NCBI RefSeq assembly: GCF_011392115.1
Contig: NZ_JAAJBT010000001.1
Coordinates: 1-64,000, forward strand
Length of the DNA: 64,000 nucleotides
DNA from: Flavobacterium difficile
GTDB taxonomy: Bacteria; Bacteroidota; Bacteroidia; Flavobacteriales; Flavobacteriaceae
Reading direction: 5' to 3'
The notes beneath the pieces are model-generated. The model was not told the origin of the DNA and did no database searches. It saw nothing but the letters and a program-made list of their open reading frames with translations. Positions 27,406 to 35,359 of the stretch are shown piece after piece. The first letter of the stretch is position 1; each line of letters starts with the position of its first letter. A program made the position numbers and the translations under genes.

Positions 27406-28537
27406 GTATTTGCAATTATTTTTCAGTTTGCTAAAAATGGTTTCTGTGCCACTTTTAAATTTTTTGACACTATTTATAGGGATTAAATTTTATGGTAAAG
27501 AAAATTGGGGCGAATTCATTTCTATTTCGATTTGGATTTATTTTATCGCGTTTGTGGCAAAGTGGTCGGGTCAACACTATTTAATTAAAGAGTTAAGCAA
27601 AAACGTATCCAATTATTTAAGTGTTTTTTATTCTAATCTTTTTGAAAGAGCCTTTTTATTATTGCCCAGTTTGGTGTTGTTTTTCTTATTGCCTGTTCCA
27701 TTAGCTTGTTCGGCATTACTTACTTTATTGTTGCTTTTTGTGTCTACAAGTTTTGAAACACTACTTATTTTTAAACAAAAGTTACAACTTCATTTTTTTA
27801 TTGAACTTGCAGGAATTGTGTCACTTTTTACTGGTTTTTATTTATTTCCTGAATTTAATTTAACGACCATTTTTTATCTGTTTTCAGCAAGTTATTTAGT
27901 GAAAATTATTTTGGTAGTAACATGTGTTAGACTTTCGTGTCAACCTGTTTTTTTGAGTTTTTCATTACGAAATTTAATCAAAACTTTTCCCTACTTTTTA
28001 ATTGGTTTTAGTGGATGGTTGGCGTCTAAATGTGATATTTATGTGGTGAGTATTTTTTTCACAAAAAAAGAAATTTCAGAATATCAGATTCTTATGTCGA
28101 GTTTTCTAATGCTACAAGCTTTACCTGCGTATTTAATTTTACCAATAACTACTCATTTATTCCGTATGTCGGATGTTTCTACTAATAAAATACAAAGAAA
28201 AATAAGTTGGTTAGCCTTGCCAATTGTAGCTTTTTTTAGTCTAGTAATTTGGTGTATACTCGTATTTTTTATGCATATAAAGTTTTCTTTTTTAATTTAC
28301 TTTTTTGCCGCTCTTTCTTGTTTGCCCACTTTTTTTTATACGGTAGAAGTCACACGCCTTTATAAACAAAATAAGGAAAAAACTATAATGTATTCTTGTT
28401 TTATGCTGTTTTTAGTAACGCTTTTTTTTATGTGGCTGTTGCTTCCAATATTTAAAATATTAGGAATGGTTTTGTCGGTTTGTATTGCACAATGGGTATA
28501 TTTGTTTTTTATTTATAAAAGGTCTAAAAATGTTTAA
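27398..28537 (+). CDS. Polysaccharide flippase (Wzx/MATE-like, MOP superfamily)
   Basis: A 379-residue protein with about eleven hydrophobic helices and few charges. The start 'LLKMVSVPLLNFLTLFIGIKFYG' with 'WGEFISISIWIYFIAFVAKWSGQHYLIKEL' is the pattern of O-antigen and exopolysaccharide flippases. It is slightly shorter than usual (400 to 500 residues). It would move the lipid-linked product of the pathway to the outer leaflet. It is the only transporter-like gene in the operon and overlaps genes on both sides by 8 bases. Confidence 0.82.
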   Translation: MNRYLQLFFSLLKMVSVPLLNFLTLFIGIKFYGKENWGEFISISIWIYFIAFVAKWSGQHYLIKELSKNVSNYLSVFYSNLFERAFLLLPSLVLFFLLPVPLACSALLTLLLLFVSTSFETLLIFKQKLQLHFFIELAGIVSLFTGFYLFPEFNLTTIFYLFSASYLVKIILVVTCVRLSCQPVFLSFSLRNLIKTFPYFLIGFSGWLASKCDIYVVSIFFTKKEISEYQILMSSFLMLQALPAYLILPITTHLFRMSDVSTNKIQRKISWLALPIVAFFSLVIWCILVFFMHIKFSFLIYFFAALSCLPTFFYTVEVTRLYKQNKEKTIMYSCFMLFLVTLFFMWLLLPIFKILGMVLSVCIAQWVYLFFIYKRSKNV

Positions 28538-29252
28538 AAAGTGGTGGTCTAAATCGGTCCAAAAAATAAAACAAGATGATTTTATTTCAAGACTACGTTG
28601 TTCAGTGATTGGCGAAGGCATGTTGCACGAAGGAAATATTTTCTTACTGGATTACGCCATTCAAAACATGCCTAACGAAGGAATTGTTCTAGAAATAGGA
28701 TGTTATGGTGGCCTTTCTACAAATTTAATTATACATTTATTAAAAAAACACAAAAAAGGGAATCCATTTATGGGATGTGATGCTTGGGTTTACGAAGGAT
28801 ATCACGATCATTTAGGAAATAAGGATACTTATATTGACGGCAGAATCGATATTAGTAGAACTGCTTATACGCAATACATTAAAAACGCTTTTATCACATC
28901 AACTTTATTTTTACATGCTAAAAATTTACCACATACTTGTCATTTAACATCTGATCTTTTTTTTGATAAATGGCAACATAATGAAGTTTTTACGGATGTA
29001 TTTGATAGAGATTTTAAAATTAACGAAAGAATTGCTTTTGCTTATATAGATGGTGATCATTCTTATGAACAAACCAAAAAAGATTTTGAAAATGTTGCTT
29101 CAAGATTAATGGTTAACGGCTATGTCTTAATAGATGATTCAGCTAAAAACATGACTTTTGGAAGCGCGAAATTTATTAAGGAAATTCAAAAAAATAAAGA
29201 TTTCAAATTAATCGATTCAAATCCCAATTTTCTATTTCAAAAAATAAACTAA
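28530..29252 (+). CDS. Class I SAM-dependent methyltransferase (copy B, methyltransf_24-like)
   Basis: A 240-residue protein. Motif I is 'VLEIGCYGGLSTNLI' (53-67), and the late acidic motif is 'AYIDGDHSYEQTKKDF' (171-186) followed by 'GYVLIDDSA'. This combination is typical of the TylF/cephalosporin-hydroxylase-like group that methylates sugar hydroxyls in polysaccharide and antibiotic pathways, often with a metal bound by the DGDH segment. The ATG at 28530 lies 8 bases inside the flippase gene, and its stop shares one base with the following radical SAM start. Confidence 0.85.
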   Translation: MFKKWWSKSVQKIKQDDFISRLRCSVIGEGMLHEGNIFLLDYAIQNMPNEGIVLEIGCYGGLSTNLIIHLLKKHKKGNPFMGCDAWVYEGYHDHLGNKDTYIDGRIDISRTAYTQYIKNAFITSTLFLHAKNLPHTCHLTSDLFFDKWQHNEVFTDVFDRDFKINERIAFAYIDGDHSYEQTKKDFENVASRLMVNGYVLIDDSAKNMTFGSAKFIKEIQKNKDFKLIDSNPNFLFQKIN

Positions 29253-30775
29253 TGCCCACTAACAAAATCATCCTATTCAACCCAAAAAGTGCCAACAGTA
29301 AGCACCGAATTCCCAATTCTATTTTACAAGTTGGAGCATCTATTCATGGTAAATATGACTATGTTTTTGTAGATGGAAATTTAGAAGAAAATCCTTGGCA
29401 AACCATTAAAAATTATCTTAATACTGGTGAATTTAAATATTTTGGCTCTACCGTTATGCCTGGCCCACAATTACGTCAAGCGATTCCGTTTACCAAAAAA
29501 ATCAAAGAACAATTTCCTGATGTTACAACTATTTGGGGTGGTTATTTTGCTTCTAATCAATATCAAGTTTCTCTAAATTCTGGTTATGTAGATTATGTAA
29601 TTAATGGACCGGGCGATAACACTTTTCCCGAATTAATCACTGCGATCGAAAGTGATAATTTAGAAAAAATTGCTTCTATAAAAAATTTAATCTATAAAAA
29701 TGAAAATGGCGAAATTATAAAAACTGCGGTTGAAGCCTTATTAGATCAGGATACACTTCCAAAATTTCCATATGAGTATTTAGATACTTTTTATTCGGTT
29801 AGGAAGTATCTGGCTAAAACCTTCATGGGAAACCAAACCTTATCGTATCATTCCAGTATGGGTTGCCCGTTTTCTTGTTCGTTTTGTGCTGTTGTGCCTA
29901 TTTATAATGCGAAGTGGAAAGGCATGTCGGCGTCTCGAATTTATGAAGATGTAAAATATTTCAAAGAAAAATATAACATTGATGCTATAGAATTTCATGA
30001 CAATAATTTTTTCACCTCCAAAAAAAGAGTGTTAGAGTTTTCGGAATTAATAGTAAATGATAACATTAGTTATTGGGGTGAAGGACGAATTGATACCATT
30101 AACATGTATTCTGATGAGGACTTAAAACTGATGCGAAAAGCGGGTTGTAAAATGATTTTTCTTGGAGCAGAAACCGGTAATGATGTCGTTTTAAAACAAA
30201 TGAATAAAGGCGGTACACAAACTGGACAAATGATTAAAGATTTTGTGTTGCGAATGAAAAATGCAGATATAATTCCGGAATTGTCTTTTGTTTTGGGAAT
30301 GCCTGCGCCAACTGAAAAAGAAGTATACGATCAAATTTTGTGGGATATTAATTTTATTAAAGAAATCAAACAAATTAATCCGAATGCAGAAATTATTATT
30401 TACTTGTTTAGTCCAGTTCCAACTGAAGGCTCCGATTTGTACCAACAAATTTTAGCTGCCGGGTTTTCGTTTCCAGAACAATTAGAAGATTGGATTTCTC
30501 CAAGTTGGGAAAATTTCGACCTGAGAAAAAATCCCTTAACGCCTTGGTTAAAACCCTATATGATTGATACGATTAAAAATTTCGAAACGGTTTTAAATGG
30601 CTATTATCCAACCGTTTCCGATTTCAGAATTGCAGGATATAAAAAAACTATTTTAAAAACAGTTTCTAGTTTAAGATATAATACAGGCATTTATCATTTT
30701 CCATACGAAATCAAAGCTTTACATAAATTATGGAAATACCGTCAACCTGAAATAGAAGGTTTTTATTCGGAATGA
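29252..30775 (+). CDS. Radical SAM enzyme with B12-binding-like N-terminal domain (copy 3)
   Basis: A 507-residue protein more divergent than copies 1 and 2. The N-terminal domain (1-135) has 'PNSILQVGASI', 'VFVDGNLEENPW' and 'IWGGYFASN'; no DxHxxG is present. The cluster motif is C205-x3-C209-x2-C212 ('MGCPFSCSFC'). 'IEFHDNNFF', 'MIFLGAETGND' and 'LSFVLGMPAPTE' are barrel strands. The C-terminal 100 residues, Trp- and Tyr-rich ('DWISPSWENFDLRKNPLTPW'), resemble substrate-covering regions of BchE-like enzymes. It overlaps neighbours on both sides. The substrate is unknown. Confidence 0.9.
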   Translation: MPTNKIILFNPKSANSKHRIPNSILQVGASIHGKYDYVFVDGNLEENPWQTIKNYLNTGEFKYFGSTVMPGPQLRQAIPFTKKIKEQFPDVTTIWGGYFASNQYQVSLNSGYVDYVINGPGDNTFPELITAIESDNLEKIASIKNLIYKNENGEIIKTAVEALLDQDTLPKFPYEYLDTFYSVRKYLAKTFMGNQTLSYHSSMGCPFSCSFCAVVPIYNAKWKGMSASRIYEDVKYFKEKYNIDAIEFHDNNFFTSKKRVLEFSELIVNDNISYWGEGRIDTINMYSDEDLKLMRKAGCKMIFLGAETGNDVVLKQMNKGGTQTGQMIKDFVLRMKNADIIPELSFVLGMPAPTEKEVYDQILWDINFIKEIKQINPNAEIIIYLFSPVPTEGSDLYQQILAAGFSFPEQLEDWISPSWENFDLRKNPLTPWLKPYMIDTIKNFETVLNGYYPTVSDFRIAGYKKTILKTVSSLRYNTGIYHFPYEIKALHKLWKYRQPEIEGFYSE

Positions 30776-31437
30776 TGAGAAATTTTATAAAAAAAATAAC
30801 GCATCCTTTTTTAAAATATGGTTTAAAATTATTCTATTCTAAACCAAGAACTTATTGTTATGACAACATTTGTATTAAAGTACATCCCGATGTATTTCCG
30901 CCACATTTAACAATAAGCACTAAAATACTGTTAGATTTTATAAAACCCATCAATTTAAAAACTAAAACGTTATTAGAATTAGGTTGTGGTAGTGGCATCA
31001 TTTCTTTACTTGCAGCCCAAAAAGGAGCCAATGTAACCGCCACTGATATTAATGAAACAGCATTAAACTATCTTAAATTAAATGCAACGAAAAACAAGTT
31101 AAATGTAAACGTTGTTTCCTCCGATTTGTTTGAAAAATTAGAAAATAATACTTTTGATTACATCATTATAAATCCGCCTTATTATCCCAAAAAAGCAAAA
31201 AATATTAAAGAACAAGCTTGGTTTTGTGGCGAAAACTTTGAGTATTTTGAAAATTTATTTCAACAATTACCAAGTTTCCTAAACCAGAATAATTTTTGTT
31301 TTATGATTCTGTCTCAAGATTGTGAAATTGAAAAAATTATTCAAATAGCAGCAAAGAATCATGTAAACTTTCAACTTATTTTTAATAAAAAAAGTAATTT
31401 TGAAATGAACTATATTTATCAAATTACTAAAGCGTGA
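30772..31437 (+). CDS. Class I methyltransferase with NPPY motif (copy C, HemK-like)
   Basis: A 221-residue protein. Motif I is 'LLELGCGSGIISLLAA' (68-82), followed by 'VTATDINETALNYLKLN'. The catalytic motif 'INPPYYPKKA' (133-142) is the NPPY type used for N-methylation of amide or amine nitrogens, as in PrmC/HemK and N6-adenine enzymes. It lacks the PrmC N-terminal helical domain, so a release-factor role is unlikely. It ends the operon and overlaps the radical SAM stop by ATGA. Confidence 0.85.
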   Translation: MMRNFIKKITHPFLKYGLKLFYSKPRTYCYDNICIKVHPDVFPPHLTISTKILLDFIKPINLKTKTLLELGCGSGIISLLAAQKGANVTATDINETALNYLKLNATKNKLNVNVVSSDLFEKLENNTFDYIIINPPYYPKKAKNIKEQAWFCGENFEYFENLFQQLPSFLNQNNFCFMILSQDCEIEKIIQIAAKNHVNFQLIFNKKSNFEMNYIYQITKA

Positions 31438-31544
31438 ATCATCGAAATTTTCTAATGTAAATCATACTATTTTATAAAAAAAATCGTTTAAAAGAAGTGT
31501 AACATTTTAAAAAATTCACACACAAATTACAAAACATAAAAATT

Positions 31545-32861
31545 ATGAAAAAACAGCTTTCTATTTTATTTTTATTGCTTTCACTAAGTACTTTTGCCCA
31601 AGAGTTAACGGCAAGTTTAGGTCGAATTGATAGTCTTTTAACGCATTTGAATGAATATGATAAGTTTATGGGTTCGCTTTGTATCATGCAGGGTGATGAA
31701 GTAGTTTTTAAACAAGCTTATGGTTATTCTGAAGCCACAAAAGGTATTCGAGCTACAGTTGGTACAAAGTATAAAATTGGTTCTATAACAAAAACTTTTA
31801 CAGCGACTATGATTATGCAGTTGGTAGAAGAGAAAAAAATTCTGCTAACAACAAAATTAAATCGTTTTTTTCCTAAAATTGACAATGCCGAGAAAATCAC
31901 CATCGAACAATTACTGTATCAAAGAACCGGAATTAAAGACTATGCAAATGCAGATGCGACTTTAACAGATGTTTTAGATAAGCCCAACATGAGAGCGCTA
32001 ATTATGAAGAAAATTGAAAGTTACACGTCTACTTTCGAACCCGATTCTAAACATGAATACAGCAATTCTAACTATTTTATTTTAGGTGAAATTATCGAAA
32101 AAGTAACCAAAAAAACCTATGCAGAAAATTTAAAAAATAGAATTACAGGAAAATTATATTTAAAAAACACGTATTATACCACTGAAAAAACGGATGTGAC
32201 AAAAAGAGAAAGTTATTCGTATACTTTTAATGGAGAATATTGGGACAAAGTGGACGAATGGAACAATGATATTGCTTTTTCTTCAGGCGGAATTATTTCT
32301 ACACCAGAAGATTTAACCAAATTTATTCGTGAGCTATTAAAAGGAAAGTTGCTTTCACCTGCATCAGTGGAATTGATGAAAACTTTAAAAGATACATACG
32401 GAATGGCGTTAATTCGTTTTCCTTTTGGTGAAAGAAAGTTTTTTGGACATAACGGAAGAATTGAAGGTTTTGAAGCTACTATGGGATATTACCAGCAAGA
32501 CGACATGACGATTTCATTAATTTCAAACGGTGTAAATTATAGTCAAAATGATATTATGTTGGGTATTTTGAGTATTTACTACAAATCACCTTATCGTTTT
32601 CCGGTTTTTGAAACCTTAAATCCGGAGAAAATTAAAGATTATGTAGGAACTTATGCTTCAAAAGATATTCCTTTGAAAGTTAAAATTTTCGAAAAAAGTG
32701 GCGCATTATATGGTCAAGCAACCGGGCAACCAGAATTTCCAATGACTTATGCAAGTGAAGACCTTTTTTATTTTCAAGCTGGTGGAATTGAAATGGAATT
32801 CTCCAAAAATAGTTTTGTTTTAAAACAAGGTCAGAAAAAATTTAATTTCACGAAAGAATAG
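31545..32861 (+). CDS. Secreted serine hydrolase, beta-lactamase/PBP4-like family
   Basis: A 438-residue exported enzyme. The signal peptide ends near 'LSTFAQ' (19). The nucleophile motif SxxK is S80-I-T-K83. The second motif is Y172-S-N174 in 'EYSNSNYFILGEIIEKV', and 'FGHNGRIEGF' is the third (HxG-type). The last 90 residues are a lipocalin-like beta domain ('KDYVGTYASKDIP') common in Bacteroidota members. These proteins are D-aminopeptidases, esterases or carboxypeptidases and are mostly unstudied; antibiotic resistance should not be assumed. It is separated from the glycan operon by 107 bases with no clear terminator. Confidence 0.9.
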   Translation: MKKQLSILFLLLSLSTFAQELTASLGRIDSLLTHLNEYDKFMGSLCIMQGDEVVFKQAYGYSEATKGIRATVGTKYKIGSITKTFTATMIMQLVEEKKILLTTKLNRFFPKIDNAEKITIEQLLYQRTGIKDYANADATLTDVLDKPNMRALIMKKIESYTSTFEPDSKHEYSNSNYFILGEIIEKVTKKTYAENLKNRITGKLYLKNTYYTTEKTDVTKRESYSYTFNGEYWDKVDEWNNDIAFSSGGIISTPEDLTKFIRELLKGKLLSPASVELMKTLKDTYGMALIRFPFGERKFFGHNGRIEGFEATMGYYQQDDMTISLISNGVNYSQNDIMLGILSIYYKSPYRFPVFETLNPEKIKDYVGTYASKDIPLKVKIFEKSGALYGQATGQPEFPMTYASEDLFYFQAGGIEMEFSKNSFVLKQGQKKFNFTKE

Positions 32862-32871
32862 ATTTTTTATT

Positions 32872-32879
32872 TATTTTTG
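32872..32879 (+). promoter_or_regulatory. -7 element (TATTTTTG) for the mntA-hepT pair
   Basis: An exact TAnnTTTG match only 7 bases before the ATG at 32887, implying a very short or absent leader. It lies between the hydrolase stop and mntA, so the toxin-antitoxin pair may be transcribed separately. Confidence 0.45.
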
Positions 32880-32886
32880 TATTTGT

Positions 32887-33174
32887 ATGATATCAACGGA
32901 ACAAAGAAATATTATAATTGAAACGCTAAAGCCATATAATCCAAAAAAAATTGGAATATTTGGTTCCTTTGCACGTAATGAAAATAATGAATCCAGTGAT
33001 ATTGATGTTTTATATGAATTTAATACAACAATTAGACTTTTTTCTCTTATCGCGTTAAAAGAAGAATTAGAAAAGAAACTAAATAAAAAAGTTGATTTAG
33101 TTTCTGAAAAATATCTTAATCCAAAATTAAAGTCAAAAATTTTAAACGAATTAAATTTAATTTATGGACAATAA
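32887..33174 (+). CDS. mntA: MNT-type nucleotidyltransferase antitoxin
   Basis: A 95-residue minimal nucleotidyltransferase. The active-site motif GS-x10-DxD is complete (G26, S27, D38, D40). In characterised MNT-HEPN systems this protein AMPylates the HEPN toxin on a tyrosine and silences it. It overlaps hepT by 11 bases, the classic antitoxin-first order. Confidence 0.9.
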   Translation: MISTEQRNIIIETLKPYNPKKIGIFGSFARNENNESSDIDVLYEFNTTIRLFSLIALKEELEKKLNKKVDLVSEKYLNPKLKSKILNELNLIYGQ

Positions 33175-33508
33175 AGATGTTTTTAGGTTAGAACATATTT
33201 TAGAAAGTATAAATAAAATTCAATATCTTGTATCGAAATTAAATTCTTTAGAAAATTTTGAAAAGGAATGGATTGAACAAGACGCTTTAATTAGAAATTT
33301 TGAAATTATTGGACAGGCTTCCAATCATGTTTCAAACGAAATTAAGGAAAAACATTCAGAAGTTTCTTGGAAAGAATTAAAAGGAATGAGAAATTTTATT
33401 ACTCATGAATACTTTGGATTACAATTAGATACCATTTGGGAAACTGCCGTTTATGATTTACCAATACTACAATCTCAGATTCAAAAAATTATTGAATCAT
33501 TGAATTAA
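33164..33508 (+). CDS. hepT: HEPN-domain ribonuclease toxin (DUF86/HepT)
   Basis: A 114-residue all-helical protein. The catalytic and modification motif R-x4-H-x-Y is intact (R76, H81, Y83 in 'MRNFITHEYFG'); the tyrosine is the known AMPylation target in HepT. Known members cleave RNA, in some cases tRNA ends. With mntA it forms a complete type VII-like toxin-antitoxin pair placed directly before lpxB. Confidence 0.92.
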   Translation: MDNKDVFRLEHILESINKIQYLVSKLNSLENFEKEWIEQDALIRNFEIIGQASNHVSNEIKEKHSEVSWKELKGMRNFITHEYFGLQLDTIWETAVYDLPILQSQIQKIIESLN

Positions 33509-33529
33509 TTTTTTGAATAAAAACTACAA

Positions 33530-34645
33530 ATGAAATATTACATCATAGCTGGTGAAGCATCTGGAGACTTACACGGTTCTAACTTAATGAAGGCTATTTT
33601 AGCAAAAGATCCAACCGCAGAAATTCGTTTTTGGGGTGGCGATTTAATGCAAAATGTAGGCGGCACTTTAGTGAAACATTACCGCGATTTAGCTTTTATG
33701 GGTTTTGCTGAGGTAATTATGAATTTACGAACCATTTTAGGGAATATTTCGTTTTGTAAGAAAGATATTTTGCAGTTTCAACCTGATACTATTATTTATA
33801 TCGATTACCCAGGCTTCAATATGCGAATTGCGAAATGGGCTAAGAAACTAGGTATTCAAAATCAATATTATATTTCGCCTCAAATTTGGGCTTGGAAAGA
33901 AAATCGCATCAAAGATATCAAACGCGATGTAGATAAAATGTATGTGATTTTACCTTTCGAAAAAGATTTCTACGAGAAAAAACATAATTTTCCTGTTGAA
34001 TTTGTAGGTCATCCATTAATTGATGCCATTTCGAACAGAGAAAAAACAACTTTTGAAAAATTTACTTCAGAACATAAATTATCGCAAAAACCTATTATAG
34101 CTTTATTGCCAGGAAGCAGAAAACAAGAAATTGAAAAAATGCTTTCTATTATGCTTTCTGTAGTCGATACATTTTCCGAATATCAATTTGTAATTGCTGG
34201 CGCTCCAAGTCAGGATTATGAATTTTATCAGCAATTTTTAACTACAGAAAATGTCAATTTTGTAAGTAATAAAACCTACGATTTGTTAAGCGTTTCTCAC
34301 GCCGCTTTAGTTACTTCTGGAACGGCTACATTAGAAACCACCTTGTTTAAAGTACCACAAATTGTATGTTACAAAGCCAACAGAATTTCTTATGAAATTG
34401 CCAAACGGATAATTACTTTAAAATTTATATCTTTGGTTAATCTGATCATGGATCAAGAAGTAGTCAAAGAATTAATTCAATCGGAGTTACAAACTAAAAA
34501 CTTAGAGCTAGAATTAAATAAAATTATTACTGGAAAACACAGACAAGAGATGTTGTCTCAATATGAAATTTTAGAACAAAAACTCGGTGGAGTAGGCGCT
34601 AGTGCCACCACTGCCGATTATATCATCAAAGCCATAAAAAAATAA
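33530..34645 (+). CDS. lpxB: Lipid-A-disaccharide synthase
   Basis: A 371-residue GT19 enzyme that joins UDP-2,3-diacylglucosamine and lipid X in lipid A synthesis at the inner-membrane surface. The diagnostic motifs are 'IIAGEASGDLHGSNLM' at the N-terminus, 'IDYPGFNMRIAKWAK', 'YYISPQIWAWKENR', 'FVGHPLIDAI', 'LLPGSRKQEI' and 'VTSGTATLETTLF'. Length is normal. It heads an lpxB, NlpC/P60, comEC run with short gaps (36 and 6 bases). Confidence 0.97.
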   Translation: MKYYIIAGEASGDLHGSNLMKAILAKDPTAEIRFWGGDLMQNVGGTLVKHYRDLAFMGFAEVIMNLRTILGNISFCKKDILQFQPDTIIYIDYPGFNMRIAKWAKKLGIQNQYYISPQIWAWKENRIKDIKRDVDKMYVILPFEKDFYEKKHNFPVEFVGHPLIDAISNREKTTFEKFTSEHKLSQKPIIALLPGSRKQEIEKMLSIMLSVVDTFSEYQFVIAGAPSQDYEFYQQFLTTENVNFVSNKTYDLLSVSHAALVTSGTATLETTLFKVPQIVCYKANRISYEIAKRIITLKFISLVNLIMDQEVVKELIQSELQTKNLELELNKIITGKHRQEMLSQYEILEQKLGGVGASATTADYIIKAIKK

Positions 34646-34681
34646 ATTAGTAAATTAGCTGCCATAAAAAAAATCAAAACC

Positions 34682-35353
34682 ATGAGAAATTCTATTTACA
34701 TATTCGCACTCACAATTTTCTTATACAGTTGTAAAACAGTTCAAAAACCTACAATTGTAACTTCTAAACAAGTAGCTCAAAAAACGGGAACGTATTCATT
34801 TACTGAAAAACCAGAATTGAATAAACCACCAAAACCGACTAAAAAAGAATTAAAAGCTATCGAAAAAGCTAAAAAAATAGCTTATAATGATAGTGTGGAA
34901 AAAGCCAAAATTAAAGTTGTGGTAGAAGAAGAAACTCCACAAGATTTCACACCCACTTTTGAAGTTTCCGATTATATTAAACAACAAATATTAAATGTTG
35001 CAGCCGAAAATTTAGGTTCACCTTATCGTGGTGGAGGATCTACTCCTGCTGGTTTTGATTGTTCTGGATTTGTAAATTACACGATGAGTCAGTTTGATAT
35101 TGAGTTGCCAAGAAGTTCTCATGAAATGGCAAGAAGTGGAAAAAGAATTCTAAAAAAAGAAGCCAAAGCAGGCGATTTAATTTTCTTCAATACTAGCGGT
35201 GGTGGCGTTAGTCATGTTGGTATTGTTACCGAAAATAATGACGGAATTATAAAGTTTATTCATTCATCAACCAGTAGCGGTGTAATTTACTCATCAACGG
35301 CAGAAAGTTATTATGCCAGAACTTTTGTTGGTGTCAACAGGATACTTGAATAA
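34682..35353 (+). CDS. NlpC/P60-family (C40) lipoprotein endopeptidase
   Basis: A 223-residue lipoprotein. The lipobox cysteine is C17 ('FLYSC'). A Lys/Pro/Glu-rich linker (about 40-90) leads to a C-terminal NlpC/P60 domain. The catalytic triad is C127 ('FDCSGFV'), H178 ('SHVGIV') and H194. These enzymes cut the D-Glu to diamino acid bond of peptidoglycan stem peptides. It sits in the envelope operon between lpxB and comEC, consistent with a wall-remodelling role. Confidence 0.93.
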   Translation: MRNSIYIFALTIFLYSCKTVQKPTIVTSKQVAQKTGTYSFTEKPELNKPPKPTKKELKAIEKAKKIAYNDSVEKAKIKVVVEEETPQDFTPTFEVSDYIKQQILNVAAENLGSPYRGGGSTPAGFDCSGFVNYTMSQFDIELPRSSHEMARSGKRILKKEAKAGDLIFFNTSGGGVSHVGIVTENNDGIIKFIHSSTSSGVIYSSTAESYYARTFVGVNRILE

Positions 35354-35359
35354 ATCCAC

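Noticed and set aside
31545..32861. Antibiotic resistance beta-lactamase
   Set aside because: The SxxK/YxN/HxG set with a C-terminal lipocalin-like domain is the broad PBP4/esterase-like family, which does not imply lactam hydrolysis.
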